Source of the DNA: Sulfitobacter sp. JL08
GTDB taxonomy: Bacteria > Pseudomonadota > Alphaproteobacteria > Rhodobacterales > Rhodobacteraceae
DNA: 64,000 bases
Direction of reading: 5' to 3'
Assembly: GCF_003352045.1 (NCBI RefSeq)
Contig: NZ_CP025815.1
Coordinates: 372,001-436,000, forward strand
Part shown: positions 52,914 through 63,058 of the stretch, piece after piece
How positions within the stretch are numbered: the first letter of the stretch is position 1
Layout: the number at the start of each line of letters is the position of its first letter
Notes under the pieces: generated by a model
The model's database searches: none
Told to the model about the DNA's origin: nothing
Seen by the model: the letters and a program-made list of their open reading frames with translations, nothing else
Position numbers and translations under genes: made by a program

Positions 52914-55232
52914 ATGGGCATGAACGACATCACAGACGATACAGGCCTGCCCGCACCCGATCTGACAGAACCGCTGCGCCGCGCGATCGGGGACAGGTAT
53001 CTGACCTATGCGCTGTCCACGATCATGCACCGCGCGCTGCCCGATGCGCGTGACGGACTAAAGCCGGTGCATCGCCGCATTCTTTACGCGATGCGCGAAC
53101 TGCGCCTGTCCAGCAACGGCGGTTACCGCAAATCGGCCAAGATCAGCGGCGATGTGATGGGTAATTACCACCCGCATGGCGATGCGGCGATTTACGATGC
53201 GATGGCGCGTCTCGCGCAGGATTTCAACGTGCGCTATCCGCTGGTCGACGGGCAGGGCAATTTCGGCAATATCGACGGTGATAACCCCGCCGCGTCGCGC
53301 TATACCGAAGCCCGCATGACCATCGTCGCCGAGGCGATGCTGGAAGGGTTGAACGAAAACGCGGTGGATTTCCGCGACAATTACGATGGCACCCTGACCG
53401 AACCGGTGGTGCTGCCTGCTTCGTTCCCGAACCTGTTGGCCAACGGGTCAAGCGGTATCGCGGTGGGCATGGCCACCAACATCCCGCCTCACAACATCGC
53501 CGAACTGTGTGACGCCTGTATCCACCTGATCAAAACGCCGGATGCACGCGACGATACATTGCTGAAATATGTGCCGGGGCCGGATTTTCCGACCGGCGGG
53601 ATCATCGTCGAACCCCCGGAAAACATTGCACAGGCTTACCGCACAGGGCGCGGGTCATTCCGTCTGCGCTGCAAATACGAGGTCGAGGATCTGGGTCGCG
53701 GCCAGTGGCAGATCGTGGTCACGGAAATCCCCTATCAGGTACAGAAATCCAAGCTGATCGAAAAAATCGCGGAACTGATCCAGACCAAAAAGTTGCCGAT
53801 TCTGGCCGATATCCGTGACGAAAGCGCCGATGACATCCGAATGGTGCTGGAACCACGGTCAAAGAATGTCGATCCCGAAGTGCTGATGGGCATGCTGTTT
53901 CGCAATTCCGATCTGGAAATCCGGTTTTCCCTGAACCTGAACGTGCTGATCGACGGTCTGACGCCCAAAGTGTGCAGCATGAAGGAAGTGCTGCGCGCGT
54001 TTCTGGACCACCGCCAAGAGGTTCTTATCCGCCGTTCGACGCACCGGATGGAAAAGATCGACCACCGGCTGGAGGTGTTGGAAGGTTTCATCATCGCCTT
54101 CCTCAACCTGGACCGCGTGATCGACATCATCCGCTATGATGACGATCCAAAGGCCGGCCTGATGTACGAAGACTGGTCAAAGGATCATCCCCGTGCCCAG
54201 GACGAAGCCGATTATGTGCCCCCCGTGGTGCGCCCCGAAGAAGAACCGTCCCTGTCCGAAGTGCAGGCCGAAGCGATCCTGAACATGCGTCTGCGCTCCT
54301 TGCGCCGTCTGGAAGAGATGGAGCTTTTGCGCGAACAAGGCGCCCTGATGGAAGAACGCGCCGGGCTAGAGGATTTGCTGGACAGCCCTGACCTGCAATG
54401 GGACAGCATCGCCAACCAGTTGCGCGAAACCAGAAAGCTGTTCGGCAAGGATTACGAAGGCGGCGCACGACGCACGCAATTCGCCATCGCGGGCGAAGTC
54501 GAAGATGTGCCGATCGAGGCGATGATTGATCGCGAGCCGATCACCGTGGTGTGCAGCCAGATGGGATGGATCAGGGCCATGACCGGCCACATTGATCTGA
54601 CGCGTGAATTGAAATTCAAGGACGGCGACGGGCCGCGTTTCGCCTTTCATGCCGAAACCACCGACCGTTTGCTTGTGTTCGGGGCCAATGGGCGGTTTTA
54701 CACCCTGTCTGGCGCCAACCTGCCCGGCGGGCGGGGCATGGGCGAACCGTTGCGCCTGATGGTCGATCTGCCAAATGATGCGGAAATCGTGGGGCTTTAC
54801 ATCCATAAACCGGATCGCAAGCTTCTGGTGGCCTCTTCGGCGGGTGACGGATTTATCGTGCCGGAAAATGATGTTGTGGCGCAAACCCGCAGCGGCAAAC
54901 AGGTGCTGAACGTGCGCGATGGCGTGCGCGCACTGGTCTGTACCCCGGTGGCGGGCGATGCGATTGCAGTGGTTGGCGAAAACCGCAAGGTTCTGGTGTT
55001 CATGGCTGATGAACTGCCTGAAATGGGGCGTGGAAAAGGTGTGCGTCTGCAAAAATACAAGGACGGAGGTCTGAGTGATGCGACCAGTTTCACCCTGGCA
55101 GAAGGCCTCAGCTGGTCCGACCCGGCCGGACGCACCCGAACCGAAACCGACCTTGGCGAATGGACCGGAAAACGCGCCAGCGCAGGCCGCATGGCCCCGC
55201 GCGGTTTCCCCCGCGACAACAAATTCACCTGA
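52914..55232 (+). CDS. parC: DNA topoisomerase IV subunit A
   Basis: The cleavage subunit of topoisomerase IV, which unlinks sister chromosomes. The breakage-reunion domain holds [21 protein letters not shown], the quinolone-region motif [20 protein letters not shown] and the catalytic tyrosine in ASRYTEARM (Tyr130 counted from 52914). The C-terminal part has the beta-pinwheel repeats ([19 protein letters not shown] and [14 protein letters not shown]). Starts at 52914 or 52920 are both possible, and neither has a strong site. Its last 155 bases overlap the next gene in another frame. Confidence 0.96.
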   Translation: MGMNDITDDTGLPAPDLTEPLRRAIGDRYLTYALSTIMHRALPDARDGLKPVHRRILYAMRELRLSSNGGYRKSAKISGDVMGNYHPHGDAAIYDAMARLAQDFNVRYPLVDGQGNFGNIDGDNPAASRYTEARMTIVAEAMLEGLNENAVDFRDNYDGTLTEPVVLPASFPNLLANGSSGIAVGMATNIPPHNIAELCDACIHLIKTPDARDDTLLKYVPGPDFPTGGIIVEPPENIAQAYRTGRGSFRLRCKYEVEDLGRGQWQIVVTEIPYQVQKSKLIEKIAELIQTKKLPILADIRDESADDIRMVLEPRSKNVDPEVLMGMLFRNSDLEIRFSLNLNVLIDGLTPKVCSMKEVLRAFLDHRQEVLIRRSTHRMEKIDHRLEVLEGFIIAFLNLDRVIDIIRYDDDPKAGLMYEDWSKDHPRAQDEADYVPPVVRPEEEPSLSEVQAEAILNMRLRSLRRLEEMELLREQGALMEERAGLEDLLDSPDLQWDSIANQLRETRKLFGKDYEGGARRTQFAIAGEVEDVPIEAMIDREPITVVCSQMGWIRAMTGHIDLTRELKFKDGDGPRFAFHAETTDRLLVFGANGRFYTLSGANLPGGRGMGEPLRLMVDLPNDAEIVGLYIHKPDRKLLVASSAGDGFIVPENDVVAQTRSGKQVLNVRDGVRALVCTPVAGDAIAVVGENRKVLVFMADELPEMGRGKGVRLQKYKDGGLSDATSFTLAEGLSWSDPAGRTRTETDLGEWTGKRASAGRMAPRGFPRDNKFT

Positions 55233-56487
55233 TTGCTGGGATACCGAATTTGTCGGAAGACGCGGCGCGCTGTTCTGGCTGGCGCTGAAAACCGGCATCT
55301 TGTCGGTGCTGACACTGGGGATTTACCGCTTCTGGATGAAGACACGGTTGCGGCGCTGGTACTGGTCGGCGATCCGGCCCGGCGGCCAGCCGCTGGAATA
55401 TGTCGGCGATCCGATCGAAAAGCTGCTGGGGTTTTTCATCGCGGTCGTGATCCTTGCCTTTTATATCGGCATTGTGAACCTGCTGCTGATGTTCGCCAGC
55501 TTTTCGCTGTTTCAGGGCAACGCCGTCGCCTACCTGGTCAGCTTTGTCGGTGTGATCCCGATCTGGTTCTATGCCCGCTACCGCGCCCGCAGATACGTTC
55601 TGGGGCGGACGCGCTGGCAGGGCGTGCGGTTTGGTCTGGAACCGGGGGCATGGGGCTATGCGCTGCGCGCCCTTGTGCACTGGGGCATCACCATCCTGAC
55701 CCTTGGGATGCTGTGGCCACGCATGACCTTCGCGCTGGAAAAATACAAGACGGACCGCACCTTTTACGGCTCTGCCAAGCTGCATCAGGGCGGTGCCTGG
55801 CGCATGCTTTACCCTGCGGCTATTCCCGTCGCTGTGGCGGTCATGATCCTGTTTCTGGGCGGCGTCTGGGTGTTATGGTTTGATCCGGTTGTTCCCGTCG
55901 GGGCCAATGTGTTTGCGACCATTGATGATGTGTTTAACGAAGCGGGCCAGAATGATCTGAACGCGCCGCAGCGTCTGTTTTTATTGCCCCTGGCGTTGCT
56001 GTTGCTGGTCTATGGGGCGGTGCATTACAACGCGGCCAGCACCCGGATACTGGCCAATCACAAAACGGCAGACGGTATTGCGCTGTTTTCGCACCTGCGC
56101 CCGACACGCGTGTTCGGCATCTATTCCTGGGGCAACACGATCAGTTATCTGGCCCTTGTTCTGGGGCTGGTGGGGTTGTTCTTGCTGGCCATTCCGCTGA
56201 TCGGGCTGGACGGGTTGCTGGCGATTGGCGGCGACAGCCCGGTTTCGGAGATGAACGTGCCGCGCTGGATGGCCATCGGTATCCTTGCACTGGTCTATTT
56301 CGGCGTCTTTCTGATGTGGTCGGTGCTGTCGCATGTATTCGTGACCTTTCCGTTGATGCGCCATTACGCGCAAACGCTCCAGATCGTGAACCCGGCTGCG
56401 CTGACCGCCATCAGCCAGCGCGCACGCGATGAATTTGCCGAAGCCGAAGGCTTTGCCGAAGCGTTGGATCTGGGGGCAGCGATATGA
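55078..56487 (+). CDS. DUF898 (YjgN-like) membrane protein
   Basis: A 469-residue membrane protein with about nine hydrophobic segments and the DUF898 motifs [60 protein letters not shown] and [18 protein letters not shown]. The ATG at 55078 is preceded by GGAGG with eight bases spacing. The first ~52 residues (Pro/Ala-rich, with [20 protein letters not shown]) are encoded inside parC in another frame. Otherwise no ATG or GTG exists before the conserved domain; only a TTG at 55153. The M48 protease gene overlaps its end by four bases, an association common for DUF898. Confidence 0.85.
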   Translation: MRPVSPWQKASAGPTRPDAPEPKPTLANGPENAPAQAAWPRAVSPATTNSPDCWDTEFVGRRGALFWLALKTGILSVLTLGIYRFWMKTRLRRWYWSAIRPGGQPLEYVGDPIEKLLGFFIAVVILAFYIGIVNLLLMFASFSLFQGNAVAYLVSFVGVIPIWFYARYRARRYVLGRTRWQGVRFGLEPGAWGYALRALVHWGITILTLGMLWPRMTFALEKYKTDRTFYGSAKLHQGGAWRMLYPAAIPVAVAVMILFLGGVWVLWFDPVVPVGANVFATIDDVFNEAGQNDLNAPQRLFLLPLALLLLVYGAVHYNAASTRILANHKTADGIALFSHLRPTRVFGIYSWGNTISYLALVLGLVGLFLLAIPLIGLDGLLAIGGDSPVSEMNVPRWMAIGILALVYFGVFLMWSVLSHVFVTFPLMRHYAQTLQIVNPAALTAISQRARDEFAEAEGFAEALDLGAAI

Positions 56488-57581
56488 ACGGCATTGCGCC
56501 AAAAGCCACCTGTTACTTCGATGGTGACAACGCGGTGGCACGTGCCGCCACCTTGCAGTTCAGTTCCGATTACCGCGACCTGCGCATTACTGTGGAAGGG
56601 CAGCCACCATTGATCTGGCCCGCGTCTGATATCCGGCTGGTACCCGATCAGGCGGGCCGCGACAAATTCGTGCTGCGCCTGAAAACCGATCCGGTGGCAC
56701 GCCTGATTGTCACAGATCGCTCGATCCTTGCCAGTTTGCCCAACAAAAACCGTCCCGCGCCACCAAAAGGGCGGGGCCGGTTGTTGGGCTGGGCGCTGGC
56801 CGCTGTGGCATCGGTGGCCCTGATCGTGGGTGTTCTGGTGCCCAAAATAGCCGACCAGTTGGCGGCATATATCCCGCCCGAAGGCGAACGCGCCCTTGGC
56901 CAGACCACATTGGATCAAATCCGCGATGCGCTGGACGACACCGGCTTTGCGCCTGTCCCGTTTTGCGAAAACCAGTTGGGCTTGGCGGCGCTGGATCGGA
57001 TGCAGCAAAAGCTGACACTCGGCCTTTCGCCCGATGCGGACCTGTCGGTGTTTGTGCTGGATCATGACATGGTCAACGCCTTCGCGCTTCCCGGCGGTTT
57101 TGTCGTGTTGTTTCGCGGGTTGATCGACGCGGCAGAAGGCCCTGACGAAGTCGCTGCCGTGCTGGCCCATGAAATCGGCCATGTGATGAGCCGCGATCCA
57201 ACACGGCACGCCTTGCGCTCGGCCGGATCGATCGGGGTGCTGGGCCTTTTGTTCGGGGATTTTGCCGGTGGGGCGGTCGTACTGTTCCTGACCGAACGGC
57301 TGATTGATGCGCGCTATTCCCAAGGGGCGGAAAAAGCGGCGGATGAATTTGCTTACGGGCGTTTAGGGGCCGCAGACGTATCTCCGGCGGCGCTGGGCGA
57401 TATGTTCGAACGGTTGCGCGCCAAATACGGCGAAAGCGAAGGCATCGTGGCGCATTTTCTGTCGCATCCCGCGCTTAGCGACCGAATTGCCGCTGCCCGC
57501 GCCGCAGCGCCAGACGGACAAACCTTCGCGCCAATCCTGTCAGCTACGGACTGGATGGCGCTGCAAACGGTGTGTGACTAG
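56484..57581 (+). CDS. M48-family zinc metallopeptidase
   Basis: A 365-residue membrane-anchored protease. A cytoplasmic N-terminal domain of about 100 residues (TCYFDGDNAVARAATLQFSSDYRDLRITVEG) precedes a membrane helix (LLGWALAAVASVALIVGVLVP). The M48 domain has the zinc motif AAVLAHEIGHVMSRD, the gluzincin third ligand probably in SQGAEKAADEFAYGR and HPALSDRIAAARA near the end. Relatives include HtpX/BepA-like quality-control enzymes. It is translationally coupled to DUF898, suggesting joint function in the inner membrane. Confidence 0.92.
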   Translation: MNGIAPKATCYFDGDNAVARAATLQFSSDYRDLRITVEGQPPLIWPASDIRLVPDQAGRDKFVLRLKTDPVARLIVTDRSILASLPNKNRPAPPKGRGRLLGWALAAVASVALIVGVLVPKIADQLAAYIPPEGERALGQTTLDQIRDALDDTGFAPVPFCENQLGLAALDRMQQKLTLGLSPDADLSVFVLDHDMVNAFALPGGFVVLFRGLIDAAEGPDEVAAVLAHEIGHVMSRDPTRHALRSAGSIGVLGLLFGDFAGGAVVLFLTERLIDARYSQGAEKAADEFAYGRLGAADVSPAALGDMFERLRAKYGESEGIVAHFLSHPALSDRIAAARAAAPDGQTFAPILSATDWMALQTVCD

Positions 57582-57620
57582 GCGTCGGTCGGTTCACGGC
57601 ATTGGCGGCGAATGCGGCCT

Positions 57621-58976
57621 CTAAACCGGTTCCGCCGTCAGCCAGACACCGCCTTCGGGGCGCAGTGTCAGGATCATGACGGGGCTGGGATCCTTGCCCG
57701 CGACCGGATGGAACCGGAACCGTCCCAGCAAAGTGGCGAGAATGATCACCGCCTCTTGCAGCGCAAAGGATGCGCCGATGCAGACGCGCGGCCCGTCCCC
57801 GAACGGCAGATAGGCATACCGGTCAATGGCTTTCGGATCGGCAAACCGGTCTGGATTGAATGCATCGGGATCCTTCCACAAGACATGGCTGCGATGCAGC
57901 GCATAGATCGGGATGATCACCGTATCGCCCTTGCGTATTTCGCGCCCGCACAACGTGTCCGGCGCCATCGCCGTGCGCGACACCATTGCGGCAGGCGGAT
58001 AAAGGCGCAGCGCTTCGTCGATGATCTGGCGCACAAACGGTAGCTTTGACACATCTTCGCCTGTCACTGGGCGATCCGCGCACACCGCCTGAATCTCGGC
58101 GCGGGCGCGATCCTGCACATCCAGATCAAAGGCACACAGATACAGCGACCATGCCAGCGTCAGAGCAGTGGTTTCGTGACCGGCCACAATAAAGGTCAGC
58201 AGGTTGTCGCGCAGTTCTGCGGTGTTCATCTTGCGTTTGGATTTCGGGTCTTCGCCGTCCAGCAGCAAATCCAGCAGATCGGGAACGCCATCGGCACCGC
58301 GTGCCGCGCGTGCGTCAATTGCGGTGTCGGCCACGGTCTTCATCTGCTTCAGCGCCTTGCCGGACATTATTCTTCCCGGGCGCGGCACCCAGTCGGGCGC
58401 GCCCAGAATGTCGAACAGCGAAATCTTGCCGGCTTCGGAAATATAGGCGTCAATGGCCGTGTGCACACTATCACGATCAAACGATCCGTCGCCTGAAAAC
58501 GTGACATCCGAAATCACGTCAAAGGTGGTTGTCACCATTTCGTCCAGCATATCCACGGCGCGGGGGCCGGCCGTTGCAACGCGCGCGGCGGCACGGTCTG
58601 CCGCACCGGTCATGATCGGGGCAAGGTTCATGACGTTGCGATGCGAGAACACCGGCGCGGCGGTCCGCCGCTGCCAGCGCCAGTGCGCGCCTTCTGCAAT
58701 GAACAGGGATTCCCCGATTGCAGGTCGCAACAGGTTCTTTGTCACCAGTGACTTGGGATATTGATCCAGCCGTTCCAGCAACATGATCCGGATCGCTTCC
58801 GGGTCCATCACCATATGCCAGCGTTTGCCGGTTTTGCCCGACACCATAGGTTGCCGGGTGGCAATTTCGGGGATGATGCTCAGCACGTTCTGGCGCGCGG
58901 CATTCAGGCTTTTGAAGATACCCCACGGCTCGCGCACAAGGGGAACTTTGACCGGTTGCCTGTTTTCGATGTTCAT
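57621..58976 (-). CDS. Cytochrome P450
   Basis: A 451-residue soluble class I-type P450 monooxygenase. The I-helix is TFIVAGHETTALTLAWS, the ExxR pair lies in FVRQIIDEALRLYPPAAMVSRTA, the PERF-like block is DAFNPDRFADPKAI, and the heme ligand is Cys399 in PFGDGPRVCIGASFAL. An in-frame upstream extension of 19 codons is unsupported; the ATG at 58976 has no strong site. No ferredoxin or reductase gene is nearby. The substrate is unknown; related roseobacter enzymes are described as fatty-acid or sterol-type hydroxylases only by similarity. Confidence 0.95.
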   Translation of the reverse strand: MNIENRQPVKVPLVREPWGIFKSLNAARQNVLSIIPEIATRQPMVSGKTGKRWHMVMDPEAIRIMLLERLDQYPKSLVTKNLLRPAIGESLFIAEGAHWRWQRRTAAPVFSHRNVMNLAPIMTGAADRAAARVATAGPRAVDMLDEMVTTTFDVISDVTFSGDGSFDRDSVHTAIDAYISEAGKISLFDILGAPDWVPRPGRIMSGKALKQMKTVADTAIDARAARGADGVPDLLDLLLDGEDPKSKRKMNTAELRDNLLTFIVAGHETTALTLAWSLYLCAFDLDVQDRARAEIQAVCADRPVTGEDVSKLPFVRQIIDEALRLYPPAAMVSRTAMAPDTLCGREIRKGDTVIIPIYALHRSHVLWKDPDAFNPDRFADPKAIDRYAYLPFGDGPRVCIGASFALQEAVIILATLLGRFRFHPVAGKDPSPVMILTLRPEGGVWLTAEPV

Positions 58977-59095
58977 GCGCACGGGCCTTTCATGATTCAA
59001 CTTCACATATAGGTGTAGCGCAGCGAACGGCAAAGGTTTGCACCCCTGGCCGCACTGGGCTATCTGACAGGGGTAACCCCAGAACGAGAGATCAC

Positions 59096-59695
59096 ATGCC
59101 CCGGATTTTCGCCTTGCTGACAGCCCTGTTGCTTTTGACCGCCTGCGGCGCGCAAACCCTGGAGGGGCCGCCCGTGCCGCTGGGGGATTTCAAACTGGGG
59201 CACAATGTGGTGGTCGCCAGCAAGATGCAGCAGGGGCCGGTGTCGCGTGCGGCGACCGAAGAAGAATGGGTCGCTTCAATGACCAAGGCGATCGGGGATC
59301 GTTTCGGACGTTACGACGGGGAACAGCTTTATCATCTGGGTGTCAGCATCGAGGCATTCATGCTGGCCCCGCCCGGCGTGCCGGTGGTCTACACGCCCAA
59401 ATCGGTACTGATCGTCAAAGCCACGTTATGGGATGACACTGACGGGCGCAAACTGAACGAGGCGGCGCACCAGATCGCGGTGCTGGAAACCACCAGTGGC
59501 GAGTCCGTTCTGGTTGGTTCCGGATGGGGTCGCAACAAGCAAAAGCAGCTGGATGGCCTGTCTTTCAACGCCGCCAAATCCATCGAAACATGGCTGCTGG
59601 AAGGCCAGGAAAAATACGGCTGGTTCGGCCCGGATGAGCGCGTGATGCCGGCCGAGGATGAAACCAACGAAGCGGTGTTGCAGTCACCCTCCTGA
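59096..59695 (+). CDS. Lipoprotein, DUF6778-like, function unknown
   Basis: A 199-residue envelope protein with a lipobox signal (MPRIFALLTALLLLTACGAQ; Cys17 anchor). The mature domain contains LEGPPVPLGDFKLGHNVVVASKMQQGPVSRAATEEEWVASMTKAIGDRFGRYDGEQLYHLGVSIEAFMLAPPG and a later VLIVKATLWDDTDGRKLNEAAHQIAVLE, which reads as an alternating strand-helix fold. I tentatively place it with DUF6778, a Rhodobacteraceae lipoprotein family. It lies upstream of tuf, with about 115 bases between. Confidence 0.75.
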   Translation: MPRIFALLTALLLLTACGAQTLEGPPVPLGDFKLGHNVVVASKMQQGPVSRAATEEEWVASMTKAIGDRFGRYDGEQLYHLGVSIEAFMLAPPGVPVVYTPKSVLIVKATLWDDTDGRKLNEAAHQIAVLETTSGESVLVGSGWGRNKQKQLDGLSFNAAKSIETWLLEGQEKYGWFGPDERVMPAEDETNEAVLQSPS

Positions 59696-59723
59696 TCCGG
59701 GCCGGTTCGCTGACAGTAACAGC

Positions 59724-59752
59724 TTGATTTTCCCAACGGAACGCCATATGTC
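59724..59752 (+). promoter_or_regulatory. Candidate promoter of tuf
   Basis: TTGATT (59724-59729) and TATGTC (59747-59752) are 17 bases apart. The -10 is weak, and no better pair is seen in the 116-base gap, so tuf may also be read through from elsewhere. Confidence 0.35.
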
Positions 59753-59811
59753 GCCCGCGCAGAGGAAACAGGGTCGCGAGGACCCCATAATGCAAAAAGG
59801 GCGCCCAAAAT

Positions 59812-60987
59812 ATGGCTAAGGCAAAGTTTGAACGCAATAAACCGCACGTTAACATTGGCACGATTGGTCACGTTGACCACGGCAAGACGACGCTGACGGC
59901 TGCGATTACGAAGTATTTTGGCGATTTCAAAGCCTATGACCAGATTGACGGTGCGCCGGAAGAGAAGGCGCGCGGGATCACGATTTCGACAGCGCATGTT
60001 GAGTATGAAACAGATGCGCGCCACTACGCGCACGTGGATTGCCCTGGTCACGCGGATTATGTGAAGAACATGATCACCGGCGCGGCGCAGATGGACGGCG
60101 CGATCCTTGTTGTGAACGCAGCCGATGGCCCGATGCCGCAAACGCGCGAGCACATTCTGCTGGGCCGTCAGGTCGGCATCCCGCACATGGTTGTCTACAT
60201 GAACAAGGTGGATCAGGTGGACGACGCGGAACTGCTGGAACTGGTCGAAATGGAAATCCGCGAACTGCTGTCGTCCTATGACTATCCGGGCGATGACATT
60301 CCGGTCATTCCCGGCTCGGCTCTGGCCGCGATGGAAGGCCGGGATCCCGAGATCGGCGAGAACTCGATCCGTGCGCTGATGGCGGCGGTTGACGAATTCA
60401 TCCCGACACCCGCGCGTGCGGTAGACCAGCCGTTCCTGATGCCGGTCGAGGACGTGTTCTCGATCTCTGGCCGTGGTACGGTTGTGACCGGCCGTGTGGA
60501 GCGTGGCGTGATCAACGTGGGCGACGAGATTGAAATCGTCGGCATCCGCGACACCAAGAAAACCACCTGTACCGGTGTTGAAATGTTCCGCAAGCTGCTG
60601 GATCGCGGTGAAGCGGGTGACAACATCGGCGCGCTGCTGCGCGGCGTGGACCGTGACGGCGTTGAGCGCGGTCAGGTTCTGTGCAAGCCGGGTTCGGTGA
60701 CACCGCACACCAAGTTCGAGGCGGAAGCCTATATCCTGACCAAGGAAGAGGGTGGCCGTCACACGCCGTTCTTTGCCAACTACCGTCCGCAGTTCTACTT
60801 CCGCACCACGGATGTGACAGGCACGGTCCAACTGGCCGAAGGTACGGAAATGGTGATGCCGGGCGACAACGTGTCCTTTGGCGTTGAACTGATCGCGCCG
60901 ATCGCGATGGAACAGGGCCTGCGTTTCGCCATCCGCGAAGGCGGCCGCACCGTCGGCGCCGGCGTCGTGTCCAAAATCCTCGCGTAA
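59812..60987 (+). CDS. tuf: Elongation factor Tu
   Basis: Delivers aminoacyl-tRNA to the ribosome. The 391-residue protein has all GTPase motifs: [18 protein letters not shown], the effector loop [44 protein letters not shown] and [10 protein letters not shown]. Domains II and III follow from about residue 200 ([25 protein letters not shown]). tRNA-Trp and secE lie about 2 kb downstream, as in the str-region order of related genomes; a second tuf copy is commonly present in alphaproteobacteria but cannot be seen here. Confidence 0.99.
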   Translation: MAKAKFERNKPHVNIGTIGHVDHGKTTLTAAITKYFGDFKAYDQIDGAPEEKARGITISTAHVEYETDARHYAHVDCPGHADYVKNMITGAAQMDGAILVVNAADGPMPQTREHILLGRQVGIPHMVVYMNKVDQVDDAELLELVEMEIRELLSSYDYPGDDIPVIPGSALAAMEGRDPEIGENSIRALMAAVDEFIPTPARAVDQPFLMPVEDVFSISGRGTVVTGRVERGVINVGDEIEIVGIRDTKKTTCTGVEMFRKLLDRGEAGDNIGALLRGVDRDGVERGQVLCKPGSVTPHTKFEAEAYILTKEEGGRHTPFFANYRPQFYFRTTDVTGTVQLAEGTEMVMPGDNVSFGVELIAPIAMEQGLRFAIREGGRTVGAGVVSKILA

Positions 60988-61035
60988 GCGGGACCGCGAC
61001 GCGCGGTCAATCGCGTGTTGATGCCAATTCAAATG

Positions 61036-61066
61036 AGGCCGCCGGAGGTTCCGGCGGCCTTTTTTT
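61036..61066 (+). terminator. Intrinsic terminator of tuf
   Basis: AGGCCGCCGGA (61036-61046), loop GGT, and TCCGGCGGCCT (61050-61060) make a perfect 11-base stem followed by a seven-base T run, 49 bases past the tuf stop. Confidence 0.95.
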
Positions 61067-61139
61067 GTGCGCGTTGCTGACCTGTGCGCACGAACCTGCG
61101 CAACAGGGTTTGGCCAAGCGTTTGTGCAGCACGCCTCCG

Positions 61140-61168
61140 GCGAGGATATTTATAAACAGAAGAAGCGG
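61140..61168 (+). repeat. Intergenic repeat, copy B
   Basis: A 29-base element containing GGATATTTATAAACAGAAGA, matching copy A (608-636) with four differences. It is preceded by GCCTCCGG, giving a small GC-rich head. It lies between the tuf terminator and the stop of the DUF374 gene, so again at transcript ends. Confidence 0.55.
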
Positions 61169-61189
61169 GCGGAAAAAACAGCCAAGGTG

Positions 61190-61879
61190 CTACCGGCCGG
61201 GCCGCCCGCACGCCGCATCGCTGGCATCGGTTACTTCGTCCAGTGCGGCCTGCAAGGACACCCGCAATGTTTCCAGTGTGGCATCATCGCATTTGCGCGG
61301 CACGCTTTCCTGCCATTCCCGGCACAGCATGACACCGCTTGTCCAAGGCAGCGGCATCATCATCCTGTCCCATGTGGGAAATTCAACCACACGGCTGGCG
61401 GCAAAAGATACGACAAACACGCGTTTGCCCGACACCCGCGCCCAGACCAGCGGAACGGTCGAAGCCACCCGCGCAGGCCCACGCGGACCGTCGGTTGCGA
61501 TCCCAATGGAAACACCGTCCCGGATGCGCCCCAGAACCTCGCGCGAGAGGGCGACGTGGCGCTTGTGGCTGGACATCGAAATGCTGTCAAAGCCAAACGC
61601 CTTTTGCAGGCGGCCCGCCATAGTTCCGGCCCGCGCGGACGAAGTCAGGGTACAGACCGGGCCCAGCGACAGATCGACGATAAACGGCGCCATCATCAGG
61701 CGCTGGTGCCAGATGGCGATGATCACCGGTTCACCACTTTTGACAAGCGCGTCCATGTCTTCAAACCCATCGCGACGCCAGCGCGCCGTGCGATAGCAAA
61801 ACCGCAAATACCACTTGAACAGAGCGGTCAGACCCCGGGCGAGTGTTTCACTGTCTGCTATTTTTCTTCGAAGGCTCAC
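61190..61879 (-). CDS. DUF374-family lysophospholipid acyltransferase-like protein
   Basis: A 229-residue protein resembling the LpxL/PlsC acyltransferase superfamily of the DUF374 type. The HX4D-like site is AIWHQRLMMAPFIVD, where the Asp is replaced by Met, as is usual in DUF374. The second block is IATDGPRGPARVASTVPLVWARVSGKRVFVVSFA, in place of the PlsC EGTRS motif. The N-terminal helix (LARGLTALFKWYLRFCYRTARW) may contact the membrane. In some bacteria these proteins act in lipid A modification. Start is GTG. It faces the tuf terminator. Confidence 0.85.
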   Translation of the reverse strand: MSLRRKIADSETLARGLTALFKWYLRFCYRTARWRRDGFEDMDALVKSGEPVIIAIWHQRLMMAPFIVDLSLGPVCTLTSSARAGTMAGRLQKAFGFDSISMSSHKRHVALSREVLGRIRDGVSIGIATDGPRGPARVASTVPLVWARVSGKRVFVVSFAASRVVEFPTWDRMMMPLPWTSGVMLCREWQESVPRKCDDATLETLRVSLQAALDEVTDASDAACGRPGR

Positions 61880-62054
61880 ATCACCGATCCACAGTTGACG
61901 CGCCAGTCATAGTCAAACCTGTTCCCAACGCAAGCGCGTGCCCCCCTGCCTGGCGAGCTCGTTACATGAAAACAGGACATCTGGCTTGTGATCCGGCACC
62001 GGATCAGCGCACCTTGGGCGTTCAGTGCGCCACAAAAACCAGAGAGGATTGGGC

Positions 62055-62702
62055 ATGCCGCTTGACCCGACACAAACCCGACCTGTGCGTTTTGCGGACG
62101 GGACCGAGTATTCCGGCACGGTTTACCTGAACCGGATACTGGATCATCCCAATATTCAGGTCGGGGATTTCAACTATTTCAGCAGCTTTGATCCGATCGG
62201 GCAGCCTGCGGATTGTGCGGCGCGTCTGGCCCCCTATCTGTTTGCCGGCGCCCCCGAAAAAATCCGCATCGGTCGGTTTTGCCAGATTGCCCACGGCACG
62301 CAGTTCATCACCCAAAGCGCCAATCATCGCATGGACGGGCCGTCCACCTATCCGTTTGCGATTTTCGATCCGGACCGGATTGCCGGGTATCGCCAGACTC
62401 TGGCAGCGGGCCGTGACACCGTTGTGGGGCATGATTGCTGGCTGGGTCATGGCTCTGTGATTCTGCCCGGTGCACAGTTGGGAAACGGGGTTATTGTGGG
62501 GGCTGGCGCGGTGGTGGCGGGCACCATCCCTGATTACGCGATCGTGGCGGGCAACCGCGCCCAGATTGTGCGGATGCGATTTTCGCCTGATGATATTGCC
62601 GCGTTGAACCGGATCGCATGGTGGCACTGGCCAATCGAAAAGATAGCGGCCCATGAAGATGCCATTGTGGGTGGGCGGGTTGACGATCTGGCGCGGCTTT
62701 GA
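62055..62702 (+). CDS. Vat/CatB-like hexapeptide-repeat acetyltransferase
   Basis: A 215-residue left-handed beta-helix enzyme of the xenobiotic acetyltransferase group. The region IRIGRFCQIAHGTQFITQSANHRMDGPSTYPFAIF contains the catalytic His (NHRMDG), as in VatD and CatB. The repeats TVVGHDCWLGHGSVILPGAQLGNGVIVGAGAVVAG form the coil, and IPDYAIVAGNRAQIVRMRF ends it. It may acetylate streptogramins, chloramphenicol or a cell metabolite. The start at 62055 has GAGAGGA upstream; a GTG ten codons earlier is less likely. Confidence 0.9.
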   Translation: MPLDPTQTRPVRFADGTEYSGTVYLNRILDHPNIQVGDFNYFSSFDPIGQPADCAARLAPYLFAGAPEKIRIGRFCQIAHGTQFITQSANHRMDGPSTYPFAIFDPDRIAGYRQTLAAGRDTVVGHDCWLGHGSVILPGAQLGNGVIVGAGAVVAGTIPDYAIVAGNRAQIVRMRFSPDDIAALNRIAWWHWPIEKIAAHEDAIVGGRVDDLARL

Positions 62703-62838
62703 CGGCTACGGCCGTGGCCGCGTGTTCCGTCGGGCACAGTTCATTCGCCTGCCGCGTGAAAAAGACGGGGCACAGCGGTTTCGGCAAGACTGCCTCTTGA
62801 TCTTGGATCAGCCATCCCGTACCAGCATGCGTGGTCGG

Positions 62839-62914
62839 AGGGGTTTAGCTCAGTTGGTAGAGCATCGGTCTCCAAAACCGAGGGTCGTGGGTTCGAGTCC
62901 CTCAGCCCCTGCCA
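62839..62914 (+). tRNA. tRNA-Trp (anticodon CCA)
   Basis: A 76-base cloverleaf. The acceptor stem AGGGGTT pairs with AGCCCCT, the D arm is AGCTCAGTTGGTAGAGC, and the anticodon stem-loop CGGTCTCCAAAACCG carries CCA, read as tryptophan. The TPsiC arm contains GTTCGAGTC, and a genomic GCCA end is present. A seven-base inverted repeat (GTGGTCG, CGACCAC) flanks the tRNA. Position before secE is common in proteobacteria. Confidence 0.97.
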
Positions 62915-63058
62915 CGACCACAGGTCAGACCGCGAAACAGGCGCGCCGCCTCATTATTGCCGTAATTTTACCTTAATCAGATTCGCGAACGTGCAGCTGT
63001 TGTTTTGGCTGCCTGCCTGCGTTCTTGTTTCTTTATGGTTCGAGTTGGAGTCTGCCCT

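Noticed and set aside
59389-61032. A 547-codon open frame antisense to tuf
   Set aside because: It mirrors the codon structure of EF-Tu, is rich in His/Arg and Asn/Val patterns typical of antisense shadows, and matches no family.
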